Positions 24,802 through 33,549 of a DNA stretch of 48,980 nucleotides are shown here, in pieces. The DNA is from Arthrobacter sp. 260 (GTDB taxonomy: Bacteria; Actinomycetota; Actinomycetes; Actinomycetales; Micrococcaceae). The notes beneath the pieces were generated by a model. It did no database searches. It saw only the letters and a program-made list of their open reading frames with translations, and had not been told where the DNA came from. A program made the position numbers and the translations under genes. The stretch covers positions 1 through 48,980 of the forward strand of contig NZ_JABFOE010000020.1 in the NCBI RefSeq assembly GCF_013116745.1, read 5' to 3'. How positions within the stretch are numbered: position 1 is the stretch's first letter; each line of letters starts with the position of its first letter.

Positions 24802-25242
24802 TCACCGTGACCCGGATCCCGCGAGCCTCATGACAACCTGCAGCCCGCCGGTGCTGCCCGTCCAGTGCTTGATCAGCGTGCCTGGCCCCGCCCGGTGGAT
24901 AACGGAGCGTAAAACCAGGGCAATGATGATCACGTCGTCCGCGTAACCGATAACAGGCAGGAAGTCCGGAACAACATCGATGGGCATGAGCAGATAGACC
25001 AGCAGCAGGACCAGCCTTATCCGAACACCCGAGGGTAGGGACCGATCAGCGGTGAGGGATCTGAGCAATCGCAAGAGGTCCGGTAGTAGCCTCAGCGTGT
25101 CCTTCATAGTGAGTGTTTCCGGGTGCTTGCGGGCATAGCACCACAGCAGGATCAACAGCACCGCATATAGAACCAGCAACCCTCCCACGACCGCCAGGAC
25201 GCTCTGCCACCAGACGAACGGCACCGCTTCGATACCGTTCAC
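24802..25242 (-). CDS. DUF1232 (YkvA-like) membrane protein
   Basis: The 146-aa protein has an N-terminal TM helix and the DUF1232 signature VYLLMPIDVVPDFLPVIGYADDVIIIALVL. DUF1232 proteins are small membrane proteins of unknown role. GTG at 25240-25242 overlaps the stop of the upstream gene by four bases (GTGA), so the two are translationally coupled. Confidence 0.85.
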   Translation of the reverse strand: MNGIEAVPFVWWQSVLAVVGGLLVLYAVLLILLWCYARKHPETLTMKDTLRLLPDLLRLLRSLTADRSLPSGVRIRLVLLLVYLLMPIDVVPDFLPVIGYADDVIIIALVLRSVIHRAGPGTLIKHWTGSTGGLQVVMRLAGSGSR

Positions 25243-25769
25243 GGGCCGCTGAGCTCGAGCCGCCGATCATCGAGGCAAGGTGAACGTTTTCCCGCTGCCG
25301 GTCCAAAGGATCGGCGGCAAGTGCATCGCGGCCCCTTCACCGCGGGCAGGGTCAGCCAGATAAAACGTTCCAGGTTGTTGTAATCACCGAAGTCCAGCAA
25401 GGCCCCATCGATTTTTGGTGCGAGGTCATTGCTGACGCTGAGCTGAATCGCAGTGAGGTTGTTTCCTTCGCCGGTGGGATCGGTGGCGTGATCTTCACGG
25501 TCTGCTTCTGGGGCGGAGATGGGGGACAAGGTACTAAAAACCGGTTTCCGCGGAAGGGCGAGTGAGAAATACAAGCCCTGCGAACGGCAGCCTCCCGGCC
25601 CATGGAAACAGTGCAGGACGCCGCCAAAGACCTTGATCATTTCGAGCGCGTCCTGCGTGATGGAGAACGTGTGGCCCTGCGGGAGAACCCCCTGAGCGGC
25701 GGCCTGTGATTGACGTTGCACTTTCGACTTTCTGTTAGTGGGAGGGGCTTTCCTGCTAGGCGAGGTCAA
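25239..25769 (-). CDS. Unknown Cys-containing protein coupled to DUF1232 gene
   Basis: This frame of up to 176 aa has a basic N-terminus, FGGVLHCFHGPGGCRSQGLYFSLALP in the middle, and a C-terminal RCTCRRSFGP...SPC cluster. The spaced cysteines and the Gly-Gly-Cys motif faintly recall A-type Fe-S carrier proteins (HesB/IscA), but not closely enough to assign. The start is uncertain: TTG at 25769 has GGAG nine bases upstream; GTG about 17 codons later is possible. The GTGA overlap with the DUF1232 gene is the best evidence that it is real. Confidence 0.5.
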   Translation of the reverse strand: MTSPSRKAPPTNRKSKVQRQSQAAAQGVLPQGHTFSITQDALEMIKVFGGVLHCFHGPGGCRSQGLYFSLALPRKPVFSTLSPISAPEADREDHATDPTGEGNNLTAIQLSVSNDLAPKIDGALLDFGDYNNLERFIWLTLPAVKGPRCTCRRSFGPAAGKRSPCLDDRRLELSGP

Positions 25770-25878
25770 CCCGTTCGCACTCCAACAACGGCTGTTCCCG
25801 GTCGGTCAGGAAGCCGGTGTCTGCTGCGGAAATACTTGCTGCAAGGACTCCGGTTCCAGGATCCGTGAGGTCGAAGAT

Positions 25879-26238
25879 TTATTCGTGTGCGGGTTCTCCG
25901 GTGACGCGGTGGTCAGCGTGGTTGAGGCCCTCGAGTACGAGTCGGGCCAGGTGGCCGTCGGTGATGCTGTAGACGATATTCCGGCTTTCTCTGCGGGTGG
26001 TGACGAGCCCGGAGAATCGCAGTTTCGCTAGGTGCTGGCTGACTGAGGTTCGGGCTGCGCCGGTCTGTTCCACTAACGAGGTGACATCCATCGGTCCGAG
26101 GGTGAGAAGCCACAGGATATGCAGTCGGGTGGGGTCGGCAAGCATTCGAAAGGTTGCGGCGCCGGTTTCCAACCGCTCAATATCGGGGGGAGCGGGGTGA
26201 TGCAGGCTCGGTTCCGGGTGGATCTGGGGATCATTCAC
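25879..26238 (-). CDS. NmtR/CzrA-like ArsR metal sensor
   Basis: GTG at 26236-26238 (AAGG ten bases upstream) gives 119 aa. The last helix has DGHLARLVLEGLNHADH, giving Asp94, His96, His107 and His110, the exact D-x-H-x10-H-x2-H spacing of the alpha-5 Zn/Ni/Co site of CzrA and NmtR. The His-rich N-terminus (HPEPSLHHP) favours an NmtR-like Ni/Co sensor. It lies one base after the MFS stop, so it is co-transcribed with the exporter it likely represses. Confidence 0.85.
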   Translation of the reverse strand: MNDPQIHPEPSLHHPAPPDIERLETGAATFRMLADPTRLHILWLLTLGPMDVTSLVEQTGAARTSVSQHLAKLRFSGLVTTRRESRNIVYSITDGHLARLVLEGLNHADHRVTGEPAHE

Positions 26239-26239
26239 A

Positions 26240-27475
26240 TCAGTGAGCCTTCTGCGTTGACGGGACTTCGTGGATCGCTTCCTGGTGTCGGGGCCATAAA
26301 CGCCAGGCAGCCACTGTGCCCAGTGTAGCGAGCACTGCGAGGACTGCCGCGGCTGCGGTCTGCCCGGCAGTCGCGCCGACCCACCCGGCGATGGGGTAGG
26401 TGAGGATGAAGCAGGCATGGGAGAGGGAGAACTGTGCGGTGAATAGGTAGGAGCGGGTATTGTCGGTGGCCGTCCGGCGCAGCAGCCGGGCCGAGGGGGT
26501 GTTGATCATCGACGTTCCTACCCCCAGAATCACCCATACGACGAGGAGTAACGGCCAGGACTGTTCGGTCCACGCAATCGCTGCGGCCGCGATGATCCCC
26601 AGCGGCAAAATGACTCCCCCGAGAATCATTAGAGAACGATCCGAGACCCGGTCCAGCACCCTCGGCGCGGCGAGAGCGACGACCATTGACCCTGCACCAT
26701 AGCAAGCCAGGGCCAGAGCCAGATCCGTATTTGATCCCTCGAACACCTCCAGGGCGAAGATCACGGTGTTGACCAGGACCAGCGCCGTTGCGCAGGCGAC
26801 GACCAGGTTCAGGGCCATCAGGCCGCGAAGGGAGGGCTCGCGCAGGAAGATCCGTGTTCCGAGGGTGGTCCGGTGCAGTAATGACCCTGACCGTTCAATG
26901 TCCGGTATCCGCGGCAACCTGGTGGTGATGACCATGAGGGCCGAGAGTAGGAACCCCGCCATCGTGCCGATGAAGAGGTCGTGGTAGGACATGAACGTCA
27001 GCAACGCCGCAGCGATCACCGGGCTGAGCAGCGATTCCAGGTCGTAGGCCAGACGGGATAACGATAGCGCCCGGGTGTAGTCCTTCTCCTTTGGCAGAAT
27101 GGCGGGGATGAGTGCCTGAAAGGCGGGGGTGAAGGTCGCAGACGCTGACTGCAGGAAGAACACCAGTACGTAGATCTGCCAGATTTGATCAATGAAGGGC
27201 AGGCTCAGGGCAATGCCCGCGCGCACCAGGTCCGAACCGACCAGCACGGCCTTGCGCGGCAACCGCTCCACTAACGCAGCCATCACCGGGGCGACGAACA
27301 CGTACGCCAGCATCTTGATTGTCAGTGCCGTCCCCAGAACGGCTCCGGCCTGACCGCCAGCCAGATCAAAAGCCAGTAAACCCAACGCCACCGTCAGAAG
27401 GCCGGTCCCCAACAGGGCCACAACCTGCGCTGTGAACAGCTTCCGATATGCAGTGACTCGAAGCACCTGAAGCAT
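26240..27475 (-). CDS. MFS transporter, probable Ni/Co exporter
   Basis: ATG at 27475 with AAAGG seven bases upstream gives 411 aa with 12 TM segments. The loop between TM2 and TM3 has LVERLPRKAVLVGSDLVRAG, an MFS motif A variant. Substrate is inferred from the co-transcribed NmtR-like sensor: nickel or cobalt, as with NreB-type exporters; a drug-export role is the alternative. An imperfect inverted repeat lies 44 bases upstream of the start over the promoter. Confidence 0.78.
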   Translation of the reverse strand: MLQVLRVTAYRKLFTAQVVALLGTGLLTVALGLLAFDLAGGQAGAVLGTALTIKMLAYVFVAPVMAALVERLPRKAVLVGSDLVRAGIALSLPFIDQIWQIYVLVFFLQSASATFTPAFQALIPAILPKEKDYTRALSLSRLAYDLESLLSPVIAAALLTFMSYHDLFIGTMAGFLLSALMVITTRLPRIPDIERSGSLLHRTTLGTRIFLREPSLRGLMALNLVVACATALVLVNTVIFALEVFEGSNTDLALALACYGAGSMVVALAAPRVLDRVSDRSLMILGGVILPLGIIAAAAIAWTEQSWPLLLVVWVILGVGTSMINTPSARLLRRTATDNTRSYLFTAQFSLSHACFILTYPIAGWVGATAGQTAAAAVLAVLATLGTVAAWRLWPRHQEAIHEVPSTQKAH

Positions 27476-27518
27476 CGCGAACCTTTCCGTCAGAAGTACC
27501 AATCAAGCTCAATATATA

Positions 27519-27538
27519 GCATGCGTGAACACGCGTGC
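27519..27538 (-). promoter_or_regulatory. Putative NmtR-like operator
   Basis: GCATGCGTG-AA-CACGCGTGC is an inverted repeat with nine-base arms and one mismatch, lying just upstream of TATATT (27511-27516 on the minus strand), the probable -10 box of the MFS-sensor operon. The position over the -35/-10 spacer suits an ArsR-family repressor. Confidence 0.5.
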
Positions 27539-27600
27539 ACATATTGGAATAGATGACTGACGGCTTACGCGTGACATCCGCACCATCGACCGACTTGACC

Positions 27601-27619
27601 TATACCCCTAGGGGGTATA
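27601..27619 (+). promoter_or_regulatory. CsoR box upstream of copper operon
   Basis: TATACCCCTAGGGGGTATA is a near-perfect palindrome of the CsoR type (GC tract flanked by TATA arms). The gene for CsoR is in this window (32756-33172), and the box precedes copZ-copB. The same core, CCCTAGGGGGTAT, recurs inverted at 44315-44330. Confidence 0.8.
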
Positions 27620-27772
27620 TATTTGTGGGTACCGGACTGGGAAGTCCGAGCCTGACTAAAGGCCGCTTACTCCTTGAAGGTCCCTCAACGCGACTGCAGC
27701 CCACGTGGACGACCACCATGTTGTTTCAGCCGCTGAATCTCGAATACTCACCCCTTCTGTTTGGAGATCATC

Positions 27773-28096
27773 ATGTGCGGCACTTCTTCCGATCTGCCTC
27801 TGACTGACACATCATCTTCCGGATGCGCCTGCTGCGCCCCGCAGGACAGCGAAACTCAGACCGCTCCTGCAACTGGCAATATCAGCGCCAGTTTCGGTGT
27901 CGCCGGCTTGACCTGCGGTTCATGTGCATCCCGGGTTACCTCTGCAGTCGGGGAGATCGATGACGTCACCGATGTCCAGATTGATCTCGTTTCTGGCGGG
28001 ACCTCCACGGTCACCGTCCTCAGTAACCAGGCTGTTCCCGCAGCAGCAGTACGCTCCGCGGTCGAGCAGGCCGGGTACCAGCTTTCTCACGCCTGA
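27773..28096 (+). CDS. copZ: Copper chaperone with HMA domain
   Basis: ATG at 27773 with GGAG seven bases upstream gives 107 aa. An extra N-terminal Cys cluster (GCACCAPQ) precedes a ferredoxin-like HMA domain with GLTCGSCASRV, the MxCxxC-like copper site (the usual Met is Leu). CopZ passes Cu(I) to the exporter ATPase, here the next gene. It follows a CsoR box by about 150 bases. Confidence 0.85.
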   Translation: MCGTSSDLPLTDTSSSGCACCAPQDSETQTAPATGNISASFGVAGLTCGSCASRVTSAVGEIDDVTDVQIDLVSGGTSTVTVLSNQAVPAAAVRSAVEQAGYQLSHA

Positions 28097-28146
28097 TCTT
28101 TTCTCGGGTCCGGGACACGATCCCGTTTGACTGAAGGAGAAAAACC

Positions 28147-30294
28147 ATGAAACACCAGAACCACACGAACAACGAGACGCACGGCCAAGCCATGCCCACG
28201 ACGAAAACAACCTCCGCGTTGGATCCCGATCAGCCCGAAGACCACGGTCACCAGACCCGGTCCGGGGATGCAGATCATGAGATGCATTCCCACGGCGAGC
28301 ATGCGGGGCATTTCACCGCAATGTTCAAGAACAAATTCTGGCTGAGTTTGGTCATGGCTGTTCCGGTGGTGTTGTTCAGCCACATGTTCGCCACGATTGT
28401 CGGCTACACGCCACCGGATTTCCCAGGTGCCATGTGGATTTCACCCATCTTGGGCACCATCATCTTCTTCTACGGCGGTGCACCGTTCCTCAAAGGTGGG
28501 ATGGCGGAGCTCAAGACCCGGCAACCGGGGATGATGTTGCTGATTGCGATGGCGATCAGCGTCGCGTTCATCGCGTCCTGGGTGACCACCCTGGGGATAG
28601 GGGATTTCAACCTGGACTTCTGGTGGGAACTGGCTCTGCTGGTTGTCATCATGTTGTTGGGGCATTGGATGGAGATGCGTGCCCTCGGATCCGCCGCGGG
28701 TGCCCTTGATGCGTTGGCTGCGCTCCTGCCGGATGAGGCAGATAAGGTCACCGACGCGGGCGTTGAAACTGTCTCTGTGAGTTCGCTGGCCACCGGCGAC
28801 GTCGTCCTGGTCCGGTCCGGCGCCCGGGTGCCGGCAGACGGGGAGATCGTTGAGGGGGTGGCCGAGTTCGATGAGGCGATGATCACCGGTGAATCCCGCA
28901 CCGTGCAACGCACGATCGGTGAGGTAGTTGTCGCGGGAACTGTGGCAACCGATAACGCGGTCCGGGTGCGGGTAACTGCAGTCGGGGCAGACACCACTCT
29001 GGCAGGGATTCAGCGCCTGGTCGCCGAGGCGCAGGCCTCGTCGTCGAAGGCCCAGGCCCTCGCCGACCGTGCGGCTGCGCTGTTGTTCTACTTCGCGCTG
29101 GGCGCCGGTATTCTCACGTTCATCGCGTGGATCCTGTTGGGCAGTCCCGATGATGCCATCATTCGCACCGTGACGGTCCTGGTGATTGCCTGCCCTCATG
29201 CGTTGGGTCTGGCGATCCCGCTCGTGATCGCCATTTCGACGGAACGCGCGGCGAAAGCGGGTGTGCTGATCAAGAACAGGATGGCGTTGGAGCGTATGCG
29301 AACCGTCGACATTGTGTTGTTCGACAAAACCGGGACCCTCACCGAAGGACGGCACGCAGTCACCGCCACCGTCACCTCCGGAGCGATGGCTGATGCACAA
29401 ATGTTGGCTCTGGCCGCAGCGGCTGAATCCGACAGCGAACATCCGGTGGCACGGGCCATCGTCACGGCCGCTATGGACACACCAGAAGCGTTGGCGTTTG
29501 GCTATCGCGGTAGTGACTTTTCGTCGATGACGGGCCGGGGGGTTCGGGCGACGGTCGATGGGTCCGAGGTCATTGTTGGCGGCCCAAATATGCTCAAGGA
29601 ACTGCAGGTGGAAACCCCGTCGGACATGAGCGCTACCGTCCAGGAATGGGTTGGTCGCGGCGCCTCTGTGCTGCATGTAGTCCGCGACGGTGCCGTTATT
29701 GGTGCCGTGCGGCTTGAGGACCGGGTGAGGGACGAGTCCCGGGCCGCCGTGAAGGCGCTGCAGGATCGGGGCGTGAAGGTCGCGATGATTACCGGGGACG
29801 CACGCCAGGTCGCGGACGCCGTCGGAACTGAGCTCGGTATCGACGAGGTTTTCGCTGACGTATTGCCACAGGATAAGGACTCCAAAGTCGCCGAGCTGCA
29901 GGCCCGCGGACTGAAGGTGGCGATGGTCGGAGACGGCGTGAATGACGCCCCCGCACTGGCCCGGGCAGAGGTGGGCATCGCTATTGGTGCCGGGACCGAC
30001 GTCGCAATGGAGTCCGCCGGCGTGGTCTTAGCCGGCAACGACCCGCGATCGGTTCTGGCGATGATCGACCTGTCCAGGGCCAGTTACCGGAAGATGATCC
30101 AGAACCTGGTGTGGGCAACCGGATACAACCTGATCGCCGTGCCCCTGGCCGCCGGCGTATTGGCCTTCGCCGGTTTCGTCCTCTCGCCCGCAGCGGGAGC
30201 AGTGCTCATGAGTGTCTCGACTATTGTGGTCGCACTGAACGCTCAGCTACTGCGCAGGATCGACCTCAGCCCCGAACGCTTCACCACCACCTAG
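28147..30294 (+). CDS. copB: CopB-type copper/silver P-type ATPase
   Basis: The 715-aa ATPase has a His-rich N-terminus (HEMHSHGEHAGHF) and no HMA domain. TGES is at 247-250. The transport motif is CPH (Cys349-Pro350-His351), which marks P1B-3 CopB pumps rather than CPC CopA pumps. DKTGT is at 393-397, and GDGVND follows. It exports Cu (or Ag) from the cytoplasm using ATP. AGGAG lies nine bases before the ATG. Next to copZ under a CsoR box, it is the core of the copper-resistance operon. Confidence 0.95.
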   Translation: MKHQNHTNNETHGQAMPTTKTTSALDPDQPEDHGHQTRSGDADHEMHSHGEHAGHFTAMFKNKFWLSLVMAVPVVLFSHMFATIVGYTPPDFPGAMWISPILGTIIFFYGGAPFLKGGMAELKTRQPGMMLLIAMAISVAFIASWVTTLGIGDFNLDFWWELALLVVIMLLGHWMEMRALGSAAGALDALAALLPDEADKVTDAGVETVSVSSLATGDVVLVRSGARVPADGEIVEGVAEFDEAMITGESRTVQRTIGEVVVAGTVATDNAVRVRVTAVGADTTLAGIQRLVAEAQASSSKAQALADRAAALLFYFALGAGILTFIAWILLGSPDDAIIRTVTVLVIACPHALGLAIPLVIAISTERAAKAGVLIKNRMALERMRTVDIVLFDKTGTLTEGRHAVTATVTSGAMADAQMLALAAAAESDSEHPVARAIVTAAMDTPEALAFGYRGSDFSSMTGRGVRATVDGSEVIVGGPNMLKELQVETPSDMSATVQEWVGRGASVLHVVRDGAVIGAVRLEDRVRDESRAAVKALQDRGVKVAMITGDARQVADAVGTELGIDEVFADVLPQDKDSKVAELQARGLKVAMVGDGVNDAPALARAEVGIAIGAGTDVAMESAGVVLAGNDPRSVLAMIDLSRASYRKMIQNLVWATGYNLIAVPLAAGVLAFAGFVLSPAAGAVLMSVSTIVVALNAQLLRRIDLSPERFTTT

Positions 30295-30304
30295 CGGTGT
30301 GGGA

Positions 30305-30352
30305 TGACGGCCGGCCATTTTCCTCCTCATTGGAGGAAGAAGTCGGCCGTCA
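30305..30352 (+). terminator. Long stem-loop after copB
   Basis: TGACGGCCG (30305-30313) pairs with CGGCCGTCA (30344-30352), and TTCCTCC pairs with GGAGGAA inside, giving an extended hairpin 10 bases after the copB stop. There is no T-run, so it may be an attenuator or RNA-stability element between copB and the following small gene. Confidence 0.55.
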
Positions 30353-30393
30353 CTAGGCTGGAAATAATCAACGGACATGGAAGGGTACTGGCG

Positions 30394-30897
30394 GTGATGG
30401 GCACATTCAGGTTGCGGGCAATGCTCGATCAGTCGCGTTCAGCCCTGACCTTCCTGGGGTTTACCGCCATCATCATCGGGATCCTCGCAATGCATGTGTG
30501 GATGGGCGGCCACGGTCCCACAGCCCACGGTTCACCTGCACAGAGCGACTCCGTTCACGGTGCTGCTGTCGCAGCGAACCCGACGACAACGGATATCGGA
30601 TCCCCAACGTCTATGGGCGGTTCGCATCAAGTGCAAACGAGTGATTCCTACCCTGTTGAATTTCAAGAAAGCACCGGCGACTCGGCGCAAGGTTGCGTAG
30701 CGTCCTGCGGGGATGAGGGTATAGCACTTGGCATGTGCCTTCTGGCCGTTATCGTCGTCGCCGCACTGGCATTCCTGGTACGTTCCGGCCAATTCGTTCC
30801 CGGATCAGTGCTCCTCCGGGGCCCGCCGCTGATCCGCCTGCGACCCCTATCGATCCCTGTTCCTTCTCTGATTCAACTCTGTATCAGCCGGACATAA
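30394..30897 (+). CDS. DUF6153-like His-rich two-TM protein
   Basis: GTG at 30394 or ATG at 30397 (GGAAGGG a few bases upstream) gives about 167 aa. A TM helix ends GILAMHVWMGGHG, then comes a His-containing loop, a GCVASCGDEG cysteine pair and a second TM helix. This layout (TM, GMH-like His, His loop, Cys, TM) is that of small DUF6153-like proteins found in actinobacterial copper loci. Function unknown; metal binding is inferred. It is between copB and a DUF305 gene. Confidence 0.6.
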   Translation: MMGTFRLRAMLDQSRSALTFLGFTAIIIGILAMHVWMGGHGPTAHGSPAQSDSVHGAAVAANPTTTDIGSPTSMGGSHQVQTSDSYPVEFQESTGDSAQGCVASCGDEGIALGMCLLAVIVVAALAFLVRSGQFVPGSVLLRGPPLIRLRPLSIPVPSLIQLCISRT

Positions 30898-31015
30898 AAC
30901 ACCGGCACCTGCCTTCGTGGTGAACGCCGATTGCGCGCACCCGACGGCTTGCACGCCCAGCATGGGCTCCATTACAGACTATTCATCAGATGAATTCACT
31001 AAGGATCAGATCACC

Positions 31016-31657
31016 ATGAAGCGTTACCTCTCCCTGTCAGCATTGAGCGTCGCAGCCGTCATTACCCTCGCGGGGTGCGGAAGCGGCAACGAACCCGCTA
31101 CCTCAGCGTCCGAGGCGACCGCTTCCACCCAGGAATCATCACCGTCGCCAACCGAATCCGGTGCTGAGGTGTCCACTGAACACAATGACGCCGACGCGAT
31201 GTTCGCCCAGATGATGATTCCCCACCACCAGCAGGCAGTGGAAATGAGCGACATGATGCTCGCCAAGGACAGCATCAGCCCCGAGATCACTGACCTTGCC
31301 ACCAGGATCAAAGATGCGCAGGGCCCCGAAATAGAAACCATGACCAGCTGGCTAGAAGCCTGGGACCGGCCCATCATGCCCGAAGGTGGCATGGACGGGC
31401 ATGACATGGGATCCATGGGTGGCATGGACGGGATGATGGACGAGGATCAGATGGCCGACCTCGAATCCGCCGAAGGCGACGACGCGGCCCGGATGTTCCT
31501 TGAATCCATGACCGAACACCACAACGGGGCAGTGGACATGGCGCAGGAGGAAATCGACAACGGCGAGAACCCTGAAGCGATCGCCCTGGCCGAGACGATC
31601 GTGGAAACCCAGCAGGCCGAAATCCAGGAAATGGAAGCGCTACTCGCCGAACTCTAA
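31016..31657 (+). CDS. DUF305 lipoprotein
   Basis: ATG at 31016 with AAGGA ten bases upstream gives 213 aa. The signal peptide ends LAGCGSG, a lipobox. The DUF305 domain has MMIPHHQQAVEMSDMML and EHHNGAVDMAQEEI, paired His/Met motifs thought to bind copper or related metals. A Met/Asp/Gly-rich linker (GGMDGHDMGSMGGMDG) separates the two. A 15-bp palindrome, ATTCATC-A-GATGAAT, lies at 30981-30995 just upstream. Confidence 0.9.
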   Translation: MKRYLSLSALSVAAVITLAGCGSGNEPATSASEATASTQESSPSPTESGAEVSTEHNDADAMFAQMMIPHHQQAVEMSDMMLAKDSISPEITDLATRIKDAQGPEIETMTSWLEAWDRPIMPEGGMDGHDMGSMGGMDGMMDEDQMADLESAEGDDAARMFLESMTEHHNGAVDMAQEEIDNGENPEAIALAETIVETQQAEIQEMEALLAEL

Positions 31658-31679
31658 CCCGGCGCTAGTTTCGTTGGTG

Positions 31680-31703
31680 GGAGGGCCAGACATCTGGCCC
31701 TCC
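31680..31703 (+). terminator. Intrinsic terminator after DUF305 gene
   Basis: GGAGGGCCAG-ACAT-CTGGCCCTCC is a perfect 10-bp stem 22 bases after the DUF305 stop. A TTTTT run follows 14 bases later, so the terminator is probably partial and the downstream BNR-like gene may be transcribed by readthrough. Confidence 0.7.
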
Positions 31704-31744
31704 TGCCCTGTCCCCTATTTTTGTGACTCCAAAGGATTATCACC

Positions 31745-32644
31745 GTGCCTCGCCCCCAAATTCTCGTCCCACGCCCGCACCGGGTTACTCGAATGGCTGC
31801 CCTCACCGTCGGTCTCCTAGTGGCCACTGCCTGTTCCCCAGAAGTCCCGCAAGGCTCGGACACCAGCGAAATCTCTGAGTCTTCCGCCAGCGCGCAGGAT
31901 TATCCCGCCGGCCATATCCATGGCATGAGTGTGGACCCGGGCTCGAATCGGGTGCTCCTGGCAACCCACGACGGGCTGTTCGACGTATCTGAGTCACCGG
32001 CAATTCAGATCGGACCGACCATCGACCTGATGGGTTTCACCACGGCAGGGAACGGCAAATTTTACGCTTCGGGTCATCCCGGCCCGGAAGCTGACCTACC
32101 CAACCCGGTGGGCTTGATCCGATCCGACGACCAGGGCCAGACCTGGAAACCGCTGTCCAGGCAAGGAGAATCTGACTTCCACGCCCTCGCCGCCACCGAC
32201 GGCGGGATAGTCGGCTTCGACGGTCAGCTCCGGATCAGCGCCGACGGAACCTCCTGGGAACCCGTGGATGAACAGATTCCTGCTTTCAACCTGGCGGCAA
32301 CACCGCGGGACAGTATTGTTCTGGCAACCACCGAGGAAGGCTTGCAACGCTCCACCGACGACGGCACGACGTGGGCCGCTGTGCCGGGGGCACCTTTACT
32401 GATGTTGACCGCCCTCTCTGAAGGGAAAGCCGCCGGGATCACCCCCGATGGCCGGATCCACACCAGTGGTGACGCTGGTCTGACCTGGGTCGAACGGGGG
32501 ACAGCCCCCGGAGAAGCGTCCGCGATCGCAACTCACATGCTTGATGACTCCACACTGCGGATCTGGGTGGCGACCGAAGACAGTGTCCAGGTATCCAACG
32601 ACAACGGTCAAACCTTCATGGACATCAGGTCGAACCACCAGTAG
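31745..32644 (+). CDS. BNR-repeat (sialidase-like propeller) lipoprotein
   Basis: GTG at 31745 (AAAGGA eight bases upstream) gives 299 aa. The signal ends ATACSPE with the lipid cysteine. The body has BNR/Asp-box repeats (SDDQGQTWK, STDDGTTWA, SGDAGLTWV, SNDNGQTF) of a beta-propeller and starts with HIHGMSVDPGSNRVLLATHDGLF. This matches the F510_1955-like family encoded with DUF305 genes in copper loci. A catalytic function is not supported; it is likely a structural or metal-linked surface protein. Confidence 0.8.
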   Translation: MPRPQILVPRPHRVTRMAALTVGLLVATACSPEVPQGSDTSEISESSASAQDYPAGHIHGMSVDPGSNRVLLATHDGLFDVSESPAIQIGPTIDLMGFTTAGNGKFYASGHPGPEADLPNPVGLIRSDDQGQTWKPLSRQGESDFHALAATDGGIVGFDGQLRISADGTSWEPVDEQIPAFNLAATPRDSIVLATTEEGLQRSTDDGTTWAAVPGAPLLMLTALSEGKAAGITPDGRIHTSGDAGLTWVERGTAPGEASAIATHMLDDSTLRIWVATEDSVQVSNDNGQTFMDIRSNHQ

Positions 32645-32755
32645 CCGCGAAGAACCCTCCAAGCGTGTTCTAGTGGTGCGTGGCCACGGGTCGGAAAACA
32701 CCACCCGCACGAGAAGCTGAACCGTACCGGGCAGCCTGGAATGGCGTCTTTGTGG

Positions 32756-33172
32756 TTAGCGCAGCAGTCTGCTGATCGCCTGGGTTGCTTCCTTGACTTT
32801 CGCGCTGATGGCTTCAGTGGATCCGGTCGTTCCGGCTTCGTGGGCTGCGTCGACGACGCAGTGTTGTAAATGGTGTTCTAGCAGTCCCAGACTGACGGCG
32901 TGCATGGCACTGTTGACCGCTGCGACTTGGGTGAGGATGTCAATGCAGTACTGATCCTCGTCGACCATGCGCGCTATCCCACGAACTTGACCTTCGATGC
33001 GCTTCAGGCGCCGCAAATAGGCTGCTTTGTCTGGGGTATAGCCATGCACTGCTGGAACGGCCGCCGGATGATGAGTCGCTGGTGGTTCGTCTGGTGGCTC
33101 CGTCGGGGAGAACTCTGTGGGGACTGCCTTCGGCGCTTCTGTCGTACTTCGAGATCCAGATCCGGCGCTCAC
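32756..33172 (-). CDS. csoR: CsoR copper-sensing repressor
   Basis: GTG at 33170-33172 with GGAGG seven bases upstream gives 138 aa. An unusual 45-residue Pro/Ser-rich N-terminal extension precedes the four-helix CsoR domain (KAAYLRRLKRIEGQVRGI). The Cu(I) ligands Cys76, His101 and Cys105 keep the exact spacing of M. tuberculosis CsoR (36/61/65). Cu(I) binding releases it from its operators; boxes are seen at 27601, 33397 and 44315. It faces the copper operon convergently. Confidence 0.93.
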   Translation of the reverse strand: MSAGSGSRSTTEAPKAVPTEFSPTEPPDEPPATHHPAAVPAVHGYTPDKAAYLRRLKRIEGQVRGIARMVDEDQYCIDILTQVAAVNSAMHAVSLGLLEHHLQHCVVDAAHEAGTTGSTEAISAKVKEATQAISRLLR

Positions 33173-33396
33173 GTGCTTTCCTCCCATTACCAACCAATGA
33201 TTCCGGTTACACCCAGATAAGATCGTTGGTCCGTCCCCAACTACACACTCCGCGCAGCAACTATAAGTATGAACGACGCTCCAGCCTGCTGGGTGAGCAA
33301 TCAGGATTCGGAATGGTTCCATCTATGCGGTGCGTGCCTGCAAAGTGCGGCGGGACGGGAGCGGCAATCCGCTGCCGTTACCTTAACGTGACTTTG

Positions 33397-33413
33397 ATAC
33401 CACGGTGGGGTAT
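33397..33413. promoter_or_regulatory. CsoR-like box between csoR and the NlpC/P60 gene
   Basis: ATACC-ACGGTGG-GGTAT matches the ends and GC core of a CsoR site less well than the other two. It lies 225 bases upstream of csoR and about 135 bases before the riboswitch of the divergent hydrolase gene, so it might control either one. Confidence 0.5.
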
Positions 33414-33549
33414 TCTCATCCGAGTGGTCCTGACACCCCGTCAAGATCATATTCCCGTGCAGAATGCCGAGCCCTGCCGCTGCACCGGGACCCGTTCGCA
33501 TAATCCAGATGGCAGGGACGGGGGAACCACGTTTCCACCGGGCCACCGC

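Noticed and set aside
28441..29676. 411-codon minus-strand frame opposite copB
   Set aside because: Antisense shadow; low-complexity His/Arg/Asp composition with no recognisable domain.
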